Source: SB25 sp050180705 (GTDB lineage: Bacteria > Bacteroidota > Bacteroidia > Bacteroidales > Tenuifilaceae). From it: DNA of 64,000 nt. Of this stretch, positions 9,800 through 18,012 are shown piece by piece (the stretch's first letter is position 1; each line of letters starts with the position of its first letter). Location: contig JBFXDX010000006.1 of the NCBI GenBank assembly GCA_050180705.1, positions 171,517 through 235,516 of the forward strand, written 5' to 3'. The translations under genes were made by a program, and so were the position numbers. The notes beneath the pieces are model-generated. The model did not search any database, was not told the DNA's origin, and saw nothing but the letters and a program-made list of their open reading frames with translations.

Positions 9800-11008
9800 A
9801 TGAAAAGAATAATATTATTTGCAGCGTTGGCTATGGAAGTAATGGCTTGCGATCAATTTAATGATATTGGTAAACCATCAAAGATAGAAAATATTGCGGC
9901 AACAGTTCGGGTTGACGTAACGATACCCGAGGGAGTTCCTTCTCCAGAAAATTATCAGGTTAAGCTGACCAATTTTTCGGAAAAATATGAGATTGTAAAA
10001 AGTGCTGGTGTTGATGGTGTTGTTACTGTTGAAGATATAATCCCAGGCATTTATACTATTACGGTATCAAGCGAAGTTGTTAACTCTGGTTTTACCTATA
10101 ATTTTAATGGGAGTTTGTCGAATGAAATGGTGGTAAAGGATGGTAGTGAACTTGTCGTTCCTGTTGCTGCATCTAAATCGGGAAGTATTATCTTTAAGGA
10201 AATCTATTTCTGTGGTTCAAAAACCGCATCTGGAGGTTCTTACTTTAGGGATCAATTCTACGAATTGTACAACAATGGTGATCAGGTTCAATATCTCGAT
10301 GGTTTATGTATTGGAAATATGAATCCAAGTGCGGCTACCGCTAATGTTCCAGTATGGGATGTTGAAAATGCTGAAAACTATGTATTCTTTCTTACTATAT
10401 GGCAAATCCCTGGAAACGGGACTGATTACCCATTGGCTCCTGGCGAATCCGTTATTATTGCTCAAATGGCTGACGATCATCAGCGTGCAGAACTTAATCC
10501 AGCATGTCCTGTAAATCTAATAACGGCAGAGTTTGAAACATTTGTGAATTCTACTTCGCTAATTCGTGATAATCCAGCAGTTAATATGACTATGGCATTT
10601 TGGCCTTCACCTACAGCTCAATGGCTCGTTACTGTTTTTGGAGGTGCTTATGGTATTTTCTATCCTAAAGAACCTATTAATCCAGTAAATTACGTTACGC
10701 CTGTTGGGTCTACAACTAAGTGTTATAAAATTACGCTCGATGAAATTGTAGATGCCGTTGAATTAGTTCAAAATGAAACTAAAATAGAACTAAAGCGCGT
10801 TCCTGCTGTACTTGATGCAGGTGCTACTTATGTCGGTGGTACTTATTTGGGGGTTAGTGTTAGCCGAAAAGTGAAAGAAACACTCTCTGATGGAAGAGTT
10901 ATTTATAAAGATACCAATAACAGTAGTGAAGACTTTGAAGTTCAGAATCCTCCTGTTATTCGTAGAAATAATTCTTCAATACCAGCTTGGAATACTTGGG
11001 CTAATTAA
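9800..11008 (+). CDS. DUF4876-type surface lipoprotein
   Basis: Lipoprotein of 402 residues with signal peptide and lipobox Cys17 (MEVMAC). The first part (25-125) looks like a beta-sandwich. The rest matches my memory of the DUF4876 family, with KEIYFCGSK, the FYELYNNG segment and repeated Pro/Gly loops; this FYELYNNG part also resembles a lamin-tail fold. It lies 19 bp after the TonB-dependent receptor and 25 bp before an outer-membrane barrel, an arrangement seen in Bacteroidota receptor operons, so it is probably the surface-exposed partner of the receptor. Biochemical function is not known. Confidence 0.8.
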   Translation: MKRIILFAALAMEVMACDQFNDIGKPSKIENIAATVRVDVTIPEGVPSPENYQVKLTNFSEKYEIVKSAGVDGVVTVEDIIPGIYTITVSSEVVNSGFTYNFNGSLSNEMVVKDGSELVVPVAASKSGSIIFKEIYFCGSKTASGGSYFRDQFYELYNNGDQVQYLDGLCIGNMNPSAATANVPVWDVENAENYVFFLTIWQIPGNGTDYPLAPGESVIIAQMADDHQRAELNPACPVNLITAEFETFVNSTSLIRDNPAVNMTMAFWPSPTAQWLVTVFGGAYGIFYPKEPINPVNYVTPVGSTTKCYKITLDEIVDAVELVQNETKIELKRVPAVLDAGATYVGGTYLGVSVSRKVKETLSDGRVIYKDTNNSSEDFEVQNPPVIRRNNSSIPAWNTWAN

Positions 11009-11033
11009 AAGTTAACCATTAATTTATATTGAG

Positions 11034-12593
11034 GTGAAAAATTATATTATAAATAAAGCATCCCTAATCTGTGGATTGCTTATCCCTATAGTAGTGCAGG
11101 CTCAGGAGGCAAGTAAGCCGTTTGTAAATCAGACTGCCATTGAATTTACAAAGGCCAAGTCGCTTTGGTTTAATACTAATAATGCTGCAGGATTTAGTAT
11201 TATTCCGTTAATTGACCATAGCGAGGTGTCTGCCAGTTATCTATTTCAAAAAGGAGATTATAAACGCCAGCAACAAGGTGATTCGGAGAAAGATGTTAAA
11301 TTTAATGCTAATGGTGCACTAGCACTTAAAGATGCTTTTTTATGGGGAAGCTTTACTTTTTCGAATATCGCTGTTGATGGCAGTAGATTTAATACAATCC
11401 TGTTTGATCCATTTAGAGATATGCCATATTATGTGGCTGATTCTGTACAGAGTGAGTGGAAAAAACAACTGTACGATCTTCGATTAAAAGCGTCAACACC
11501 ACTTCTTTGGAATCGAATTGCGTTTGGCTGTGAACTTGACTATATTACTAAAACAGGCGCAAAGCAAAATGATCCTCGGTCTACATCCTATTATTACAGT
11601 ATCTCGGCTCGTCCTAGTTTGCTTTATAAAATTAATGATAAAAACTATATTGGTGTTAATGGGCTTTATGAGAATATGTTTGAGAGAACTGTACCAACTA
11701 TTAGCAATACTCAGCAGAATCAGCCTGTTTTTATAATGCGAGGTTTGGGTAATTATTCATCTGGTTCGGTTGGAGGACAAGGAGGTATTGGAATTTTTTA
11801 TTACAAGTCGAATAAAATTGGTGGTGGAGTACAGTATGGATATCAAGGAAGTATCAATGTCCTTCTAGATGTTAAGGGACATTATAAGGTTGAGGATGCT
11901 TTTCAATCCCCTACAAAGCCTCAGCGTATGGGATCTACTGAACAATTATTAGTGAATGGAAATTTGCAGGTGCTTCTTGCTGGCGATTATACTCATAAAT
12001 TCACCTTTGATTATATGGATAAATCGACTGATGGTATTGAGTATATTCAGGTTATTGACAATTCTTATGAGGTTCAAAAATGGGTTACCATTGAAAAGTA
12101 TGTTAGAAGCAACTACTCTTTTAAAGGAGCTTCGTTTGCCTATGATTTGTTCCGCGGAAGTGATAAGGGCTATTCTTGGAGGGCTGGTTTGGTTAGCCAG
12201 TATTCTAATATGAATGACGAATATTACCTGCCTAAATCAAAATTTAATGCCGAAAATATTAATGCTTCTGTGTTTGCCAAAAAGAATTTAGTAATAGGTA
12301 AACAGGGACTATTGTTATTTGGCCTTAATTTAGGTTACAGTTCAAACATTAGTGGCGAGTTTATTTATACAGGTGCTGATCCTAATTCGGTCATTATAGA
12401 GGAGTTTTATAAAAAGGATTTAGCATATCTTACGTCTGATTATTATAGTGCAGGTTTAAATTTTAACTATAGTTTGGCTCTTGAGAAATCCAATACAGCA
12501 TTGTTTGTTGCAGGAGATTGTCAAGTTATAAAACCAACCGAAGGCTCCGATAATAGGGTTAATGCAGTTTTTTCTGTTGGTTTTACTTTTTAA
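11034..12593 (+). CDS. Outer-membrane beta-barrel protein (DUF6850-like)
   Basis: Predicted outer-membrane barrel of 519 residues, starting at a GTG codon. Signal peptide 1-23 (LLIPIVVQAQEA). The remainder alternates aromatic and polar residues in many short strands (for example GGGVQYGYQGSINVLL) and ends in FSVGFTF, a terminal Phe typical of BAM substrates. It looks like the DUF6850 family that travels with TonB receptor/DUF4876 pairs, but this assignment is from memory. It is the last gene of the operon that starts at 1930; a long inverted repeat follows 9 bp after the stop. Confidence 0.7.
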   Translation: MKNYIINKASLICGLLIPIVVQAQEASKPFVNQTAIEFTKAKSLWFNTNNAAGFSIIPLIDHSEVSASYLFQKGDYKRQQQGDSEKDVKFNANGALALKDAFLWGSFTFSNIAVDGSRFNTILFDPFRDMPYYVADSVQSEWKKQLYDLRLKASTPLLWNRIAFGCELDYITKTGAKQNDPRSTSYYYSISARPSLLYKINDKNYIGVNGLYENMFERTVPTISNTQQNQPVFIMRGLGNYSSGSVGGQGGIGIFYYKSNKIGGGVQYGYQGSINVLLDVKGHYKVEDAFQSPTKPQRMGSTEQLLVNGNLQVLLAGDYTHKFTFDYMDKSTDGIEYIQVIDNSYEVQKWVTIEKYVRSNYSFKGASFAYDLFRGSDKGYSWRAGLVSQYSNMNDEYYLPKSKFNAENINASVFAKKNLVIGKQGLLLFGLNLGYSSNISGEFIYTGADPNSVIIEEFYKKDLAYLTSDYYSAGLNFNYSLALEKSNTALFVAGDCQVIKPTEGSDNRVNAVFSVGFTF

Positions 12594-12601
12594 AATGATT
12601 C

Positions 12602-12698
12602 GGTTGCTGATTCTTATTTTGTTAAGGGTGATTTGCTGATTGTATCTTTTTAGAGTTTAAAATAGATTTGTATTTAGGAATAATAAGAATCAGCAACC
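12602..12698. repeat. 17-bp perfect inverted repeat with long spacer
   Basis: Arms 12602-12618 (ggttgctgattcttatt) and 12682-12698 (aataagaatcagcaacc) are perfectly complementary and enclose 63 nt. A T-rich stretch follows the right arm. It may act as the transcription terminator of the operon ending at 12593, but the loop is much longer than in ordinary terminators, so a small mobile remnant is also possible. Confidence 0.6.
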
Positions 12699-12719
12699 TT
12701 TTCTAATTCAGTTGTAAAT

Positions 12720-12783
12720 AGACAGATTTTCGTGGTGTGAGATAGTTGATTAAGGCTTTATGCTGTCAACTATCTCATATTAT
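12720..12783 (+). repeat. Hairpin repeat, copy 1 (upstream of lacZ)
   Basis: Contains a 12-bp perfect stem (12738-12749 with 12766-12777) extended by several G-T pairs, and a 16-nt loop ending in tatgctg. Roughly 85% of about 60 bases match the copy at 16221-16288, including the unpaired lead sequence (agatttt-gtggtgtgagatag) and the loop. Position: 144 bp after the preceding gene and 253 bp before lacZ. Confidence 0.75.
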
Positions 12784-13001
12784 TTTATGATAATTCATGA
12801 ATCATTTTACCATTTAAATGGTGAATGCTATGGGGTTGGCTTTGTGATATACTTATTGTTGTTTAGTAAAATAATTATTCGTCAATTGAATAATCCTTGC
12901 ATACATGCAAGGTTCTGAAATTTAAATTAAATATCTTGAGGCGGTTTATGATTGAATTGTTTAAGTCGCAATTGTTTGAAATTTAACCAAATGCGAATTT
13001 A

Positions 13002-16000
13002 ATGAAAATGAAATATGTTTTGCTAGCCCCATTTGTGATGGGGTTTAGTCTGGTTTTTGCACAGTCGAGCCCTAATTTAAATAGTGCTGGGCTTTCCGAT
13101 TTTTTTGCTAAAAGCCTTCCTAATAGAGGAGTTGTAACTCTTGATGAGCGTATTACTCAGCAGAATAGACTTCCGATGCATGTTGCTTACTATGTATATC
13201 GGAATGAGCAAGAGATGCTTGCTGGCGATTGGTCTAAATGTTCAAACTATTTAAGTTTGAATGGTGTCTGGAAATTTCTGTATGTTGATAAGCCCGCAGA
13301 TTTACCTTCCGATTGCTGGATTCCATCTTTTCACGATTCCGATTGGGCATCCATTAAGGTTCCTGCGAATTGGGAACTGAATGGTTTTGGCTTTCCGATG
13401 TACACAACCAGTGGCTATGAATTTACCTATCTTATGCCAGATCAAATGCCGAATCCTCCTTTAATACCTTTGGATTTTAATCCAACAGGATTGTATCGTA
13501 AGGAGATAGTGTTAAGTCCCAATTGGAAAGGGCGTCAGGTTATTTTGCATATTGGTGCAGCCAAGTCGAATATGATGATTTGGGTAAACGGTAAATATGT
13601 TGGCTATGGAACCGATAGTAAGTTGAGCTCTGAGTTTGATGTTACTCCATTTTTAAATTTTACTGGAAAAAACCTCATAGCAATCAGGGTTATGCGTTGG
13701 GAGGTGGCTAATTATATCGAGGATCAAGATATGTGGCGTTTGTCTGGTATTCAGCGCGATTGCTATCTTTTGGCTCGTCCATTGATTCATCTACAGGATA
13801 TAAGTCTAGTTCCCATGCTCAGTGCTGATTATAAGAGTGCCCAGTTGAACGTTACGATTTCTTTAAACGACTCTCCTGTGAAGTCTAAAATGAGTGCAGA
13901 TGTTGTGTTAATGGACGGAAATCGGGTTATTTCTAGTAAATCAGGATTGTTCAATACCGAAAAAGATTTAAGATTGACGATCCCGGTGCAATCTCCATTG
14001 CTTTGGACTGCAGAGACTCCAAATCTATATCGAGTTATAGTTTCCCTGAAGGACGATAAGGGTAAGGTTTTAGAAGTAATTCCGCAAAATATTGGCTTTC
14101 GTAAAATTGAAATTAAGAATGGTTTGTTGTTGGTTAATGGACAACCTGTTTTAATTAAGGGTGTTAATCGTCATGAGACAGATCCTGCGACTGGACATGT
14201 TATTTCTAAGGAAATGATGCTAAAGGATATTCAGTTGATGAAACGTTACAATGTTAATGCGGTACGAACTTGCCATTATCCTAACGATCCGTATTGGTTG
14301 GATTTGTGCGATAAGTATGGAATTTATGTGATTGATGAGGCAAATATAGAGTCGCATGGAATGGGATATGCTATTGCCGAGACTATGGCTAATCGCCCAA
14401 CATGGGAGGTTGCTCATGTTGAACGCGTTGAACGACTTGTTATTCGTGATAAAAATCATCCATCGGTTATTGTGTGGAGTATGGGCAACGAGGCCGGTAA
14501 CGGTTACAATTTTTATCGTGCATATATAAGAGCAAAAGAGTTGGATAGTTTGCGACCTGTTCAGTACGAACGGGCTGTTGCCGATTATAAAACATTTACA
14601 TGGGAGTGGAATTCTGATATTGTATGCCCAATGTATCCATGGCCCGATGCAATGCTGAGTTATGCTGCAAATAATTCTCAACCACAACGACCATTCATTA
14701 TGTGCGAATATGCACATGCAATGGGCAATTCGCTTGGCGGATTCAAAGATTACTGGGATATTATTCGAGAAAACAGAAAACAGTTTCAGGGAGGATTTAT
14801 TTGGGATTTTGTGGATCAATGCTTTTGGCGAATTAACGAAAAGGGCGATACTGTTTACACCTATGGTGGCGATTACGAGCCCAAAGAGGCTGTCACAGGA
14901 TGGAACTACTCAGCCAAGGGTATCTTCTATGCAAATCGTACACCTTATCCTCACGCTCAGGAGATGAAAAAGGTTTATCAGAGTATTCATTCGCATTTGA
15001 TGGGTGATTCTATTGAGGTGTATAACGAGAACTTTTTTACTTCGTTAGATAATGTTGAACTTCTATGGAATATTGCTGTTGATGGGCAATCTGTGAAATC
15101 GGGTAAAGTTTCTAACCTTGATGTTTTGCCACAACAGGTAAGGCGAATTAAAATACCTTATGCTACAAATTTAAGTGGTGAAATATTTTTGAATTTAGAG
15201 TATAGGCTTAAGCGTGCCGAGCCACTTCTTCCTGCGGGTCATATTGTTGCTATTGAGCAATTGTTCTTGGGTGGAAACTTTAAACGAAATACAGATTTGC
15301 AGCCCGAAGGGCGTATTGAAATCAAACAGACTGAAACTGATGTAAAAATTGTGGGTAAGAGTCTTAATGTTCGGTTTGATCGTAAATCAGGATTTGTTAC
15401 AAGTTATAGGGTTAACACCGTAGATTTGTTGGATACACTTGGTGCAAAACCATCTTTTTGGCGTGCTCCTATCGAAAATGATTATGGTGCTGGTCTTCAG
15501 AAACGACTTAAAGCATGGAAGAATCCATTCAATAATTCGAAACTGATTACTTTTTCTGCTACAGTGAAAAATCAGATTGCTATTGTTGATGTGGAGTACA
15601 ATATGCCAGATGTTTTTTCGAAGTTGGCTATTCAATATTCTGTTAATGGTGCTGGCGTAATGAGCGTAACGCAAAGATTGATAGTTGATACTTTAATGCT
15701 TAAAGCCGATACTTTAATGCCCCTTAAATTAATTCCAAGATTTGGTATGAATTGGGTTCTTCCTAAAGGATTCGAAACAATAGAGTATTACGGACGTGGA
15801 CCCTTCGAGAACTATCAGGATAGGAATTTTGCTGCACATGTTGGTTTATATAATCAATCTGTTGACGATCAATATTTCCATTATGTTATTCCTCAGGAAA
15901 CTGGTAATAAGACAGATGTTCGTTGGTGGAAGATTACTAATACTCAGGGTGATGGTTTAATTATTCAGTCGGATTCGCTGTTGAACATGAGTGCATTACA

Positions 16001-16217
16001 TTTTCTGGATTCTGAACTGGATAATGGAGTAGCATTGCATAATCGTCATGCTGCTGATCTTGCAAGGGTTTCGCAAACTCAACTTCACATTGATTACAAA
16101 CAGATGGGAGTTGGCTGTGTGAATAGTTGGGGTGCATTGCCATTAGTGCGGTATCAACTACCAATTCGAGATTACTCATATGGTTTTGTTATAATTCCAC
16201 AGATTAAGGCTAATTAA
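13002..16217 (+). CDS. Secreted GH2 beta-galactosidase (LacZ family)
   Basis: Retaining glycoside hydrolase that removes terminal beta-galactose, exported to the periplasm by a signal peptide (1-20, FSLVFAQS). Domain order is that of LacZ: sugar-binding jelly roll (about 70-265), GH2 immunoglobulin-like domain, TIM barrel (about 375-670) and a C-terminal Bgal_small domain (about 790-1065). The acid/base is Glu497 in MGNEAGNG and the nucleophile Glu569 in CEYAHAMGNS; GVNRHE and HYPND are also present. Length of 1071 is normal. It stands alone between two copies of a hairpin repeat, with no transporter or SusCD pair, so it is probably a single-gene unit. A 21-bp near-tandem duplication (DTLMLKA DTLMPLK) occurs at 15688-15729. 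Confidence 0.95.
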   Translation: MKMKYVLLAPFVMGFSLVFAQSSPNLNSAGLSDFFAKSLPNRGVVTLDERITQQNRLPMHVAYYVYRNEQEMLAGDWSKCSNYLSLNGVWKFLYVDKPADLPSDCWIPSFHDSDWASIKVPANWELNGFGFPMYTTSGYEFTYLMPDQMPNPPLIPLDFNPTGLYRKEIVLSPNWKGRQVILHIGAAKSNMMIWVNGKYVGYGTDSKLSSEFDVTPFLNFTGKNLIAIRVMRWEVANYIEDQDMWRLSGIQRDCYLLARPLIHLQDISLVPMLSADYKSAQLNVTISLNDSPVKSKMSADVVLMDGNRVISSKSGLFNTEKDLRLTIPVQSPLLWTAETPNLYRVIVSLKDDKGKVLEVIPQNIGFRKIEIKNGLLLVNGQPVLIKGVNRHETDPATGHVISKEMMLKDIQLMKRYNVNAVRTCHYPNDPYWLDLCDKYGIYVIDEANIESHGMGYAIAETMANRPTWEVAHVERVERLVIRDKNHPSVIVWSMGNEAGNGYNFYRAYIRAKELDSLRPVQYERAVADYKTFTWEWNSDIVCPMYPWPDAMLSYAANNSQPQRPFIMCEYAHAMGNSLGGFKDYWDIIRENRKQFQGGFIWDFVDQCFWRINEKGDTVYTYGGDYEPKEAVTGWNYSAKGIFYANRTPYPHAQEMKKVYQSIHSHLMGDSIEVYNENFFTSLDNVELLWNIAVDGQSVKSGKVSNLDVLPQQVRRIKIPYATNLSGEIFLNLEYRLKRAEPLLPAGHIVAIEQLFLGGNFKRNTDLQPEGRIEIKQTETDVKIVGKSLNVRFDRKSGFVTSYRVNTVDLLDTLGAKPSFWRAPIENDYGAGLQKRLKAWKNPFNNSKLITFSATVKNQIAIVDVEYNMPDVFSKLAIQYSVNGAGVMSVTQRLIVDTLMLKADTLMPLKLIPRFGMNWVLPKGFETIEYYGRGPFENYQDRNFAAHVGLYNQSVDDQYFHYVIPQETGNKTDVRWWKITNTQGDGLIIQSDSLLNMSALHFLDSELDNGVALHNRHAADLARVSQTQLHIDYKQMGVGCVNSWGALPLVRYQLPIRDYSYGFVIIPQIKAN

Positions 16218-16220
16218 TTT

Positions 16221-16292
16221 GTGAGATAGATTTTTGTGGTGTGAGATAGTTGATTTAAAGCGTTATGCTGTCAACTATCTCACACCATTTTT
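16221..16292 (+). repeat. Hairpin repeat, copy 2 (downstream of lacZ), probable terminator
   Basis: A perfect 16-bp stem (16238-16253, ggtgtgagatagttga, with 16271-16286) and a 17-nt loop, followed by attttta. It starts just after the lacZ stop codon at 16217 and is well placed to end lacZ transcription. It is the same repeat as at 12720-12783, but its stem is fully complementary where the upstream copy has G-T pairs. Confidence 0.8.
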
Positions 16293-16364
16293 ATAAAAGC
16301 ACAATCAATTTTTATGATCAACGTTTATTCTTTATTTAGAAGATTATAAAAAATTGATTGTTTT

Positions 16365-17918
16365 ATGAAAATTATCCGTTCTATCCTAGTTATTCTTTTG
16401 TTAGTTTTTGTTTTACATAGTTGTGATCAGTATAAGAAAACTGCACCTAAAACACTCCGGGATTCTGTTGTTATTGTGTTTAAGGATCCACCAGACCAGA
16501 AAAGATTTTATTACAATAGTGGATCATATTCTTACGTCTTCCATGGGACATTGCGTTTCGTAGGGGACGATGGTTTGTTGGAGGACTTTGATCCACTGCC
16601 AAGTGGTGATACATTAACTATTCCCTGTTTTGGGCAGGATTACATTATAGTGTCGCATAAATATAAAGGCATTGAAATGCATGAGTTTCTTTTAAAACAT
16701 GGCGACACTGTTATTGTGAGTTACGATGTGAACAATTTTCCAATACTGAAGAGTCGGTTGTCTCCTCATTTAACAGAATTGTATAATTTAAATTATAAGG
16801 TCAAGAATCGAACGGTAAACTATGGTTTTGAGCCGCAAACCATATTAAACGATATGAATTTTTCGTTAGCCTATCTTTTAAAAAAGAAAAGCAAGACTAT
16901 TCCTGTTAATACTCAGAAGGATCTTCAGCATTTACTAGTCAACTATATCGATTTGGACTCTGTTTTTGTTGAACATCAGATGTATGTGAGTGATTTTTCT
17001 ACATTGTTGGATTCCCTCGAAGCATTAGGCGATGTTGATGAAAATTATTTAAAGTTTTATAGAGATAGGGTTAATGTTATTTCCAAAAGTAAAATAATTC
17101 AGGACTTGTTTCAGCGTTCTAAATCAAAAAGGGTGAATCAAGAAGAAAGTGTTTCTCAGTTTGCATTAAACGACACATTTGCCTATAACTATAAGTATCA
17201 AAATCAACTTACTGGCTATTTGTATAATCAAACAAAAGCAGAAGGCATAAAACATTATACGACCTCCAATAGTAAGTTTCCGGATTATAGAACTGTCTTT
17301 GATAATATTGCAAATGATGAGTTGGTTCCGCCGCTTAGCAAGGCTGTTTTGCTGGCGTACTGTTTCAACAATATTTGTGAGAATTTTAAGGTAACCGATA
17401 AGTTGTCTTACTATGATAAATATCTTACCGTTACTAACGATTCGGTAAAGGCAGAATCGTTAAGAAAAAGGAATAATCTAGATATTGAACATACTGGAGA
17501 TTTGATTCTTCTTGATTGTAACGGTAAGACAATCACTTTAAAAGAGGCTATTTCAACCTATAAGGGAAAGGTTGTTTATTTGGATTTCTGGGCTCCATGG
17601 TGTTCGCCTTGTAGGGAGGAGATGGCTAATGCTGAAAATCTTCATAAATATTTTAAAGGTAAGGACTTGGTTTTTATGAATGTGGTGGTTTTTGATACTA
17701 AGAGTAGTTGGGATAAAATAAGAGTTAAGTTTGAGAAAAACCCTCAAATTCATTACTATTTTGGAACAAATTCTCGATCCTCTCATCAACTCGATAGTTT
17801 AGGTGTTAATCTAATTCCTTGGTTTATGATCATAGATAGAGACGGAAGGTTTGTTGATAGTAATGCTGAAAGACCATCAAGTAAAGATGTTTACAAAGAA
17901 ATAGAGAGGTTCTTGTAA
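16365..17918 (+). CDS. TlpA/ResA-like thioredoxin-fold lipoprotein
   Basis: Periplasm-facing lipoprotein of 517 residues. Lipobox at Cys20 (FVLHSC). A long N-terminal region (25-370) of unknown fold, rich in charged and aromatic residues, precedes a TlpA-like thioredoxin domain (about 380-517) with the redox pair Cys413-Cys416 in WAPWCSPCREEM and the cis-proline segment NLIPWFMIIDRDG. Such Bacteroidota proteins reduce or exchange disulfides in the envelope; the specific partner is unknown. It starts 148 bp after lacZ, behind the terminator-like repeat, so it probably has its own promoter. The next gene is 94 bp downstream. Confidence 0.9.
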   Translation: MKIIRSILVILLLVFVLHSCDQYKKTAPKTLRDSVVIVFKDPPDQKRFYYNSGSYSYVFHGTLRFVGDDGLLEDFDPLPSGDTLTIPCFGQDYIIVSHKYKGIEMHEFLLKHGDTVIVSYDVNNFPILKSRLSPHLTELYNLNYKVKNRTVNYGFEPQTILNDMNFSLAYLLKKKSKTIPVNTQKDLQHLLVNYIDLDSVFVEHQMYVSDFSTLLDSLEALGDVDENYLKFYRDRVNVISKSKIIQDLFQRSKSKRVNQEESVSQFALNDTFAYNYKYQNQLTGYLYNQTKAEGIKHYTTSNSKFPDYRTVFDNIANDELVPPLSKAVLLAYCFNNICENFKVTDKLSYYDKYLTVTNDSVKAESLRKRNNLDIEHTGDLILLDCNGKTITLKEAISTYKGKVVYLDFWAPWCSPCREEMANAENLHKYFKGKDLVFMNVVVFDTKSSWDKIRVKFEKNPQIHYYFGTNSRSSHQLDSLGVNLIPWFMIIDRDGRFVDSNAERPSSKDVYKEIERFL

Positions 17919-18012
17919 TAATTAAGATATTTGCAGCATAATTAAATTCAACTTTTTTACGTTTTAAAATCTTCAGGATTTTATGTTTGAATAATTAAGT
18001 ACCAATATTATA

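Larger units (their letters stand above)
12594..13001. other. 408-bp intergenic region with two inverted repeats
   Basis: No gene seen. It contains a 17-bp inverted repeat with a 63-nt spacer (12602-12698) just after the outer-membrane barrel gene, and the first copy of a ~60-bp hairpin repeat (12720-12780) whose second copy lies behind lacZ. The last ~200 bp before 13002 are A/T-rich and should hold the beta-galactosidase promoter; a short near-palindrome cttgcatacatgcaag lies at 12896-12911. Confidence 0.6.

Noticed and set aside
14220..14819. Long open frame of 199 codons on the minus strand within lacZ
   Set aside because: It lies wholly opposite the GH2 catalytic domain, shows no recognisable motif and mirrors the codons of lacZ.
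15688..15729. 21-bp tandem duplication in lacZ as a possible phase-variable site
   Set aside because: It is in frame, imperfect and has only two units, so it would not switch the frame.
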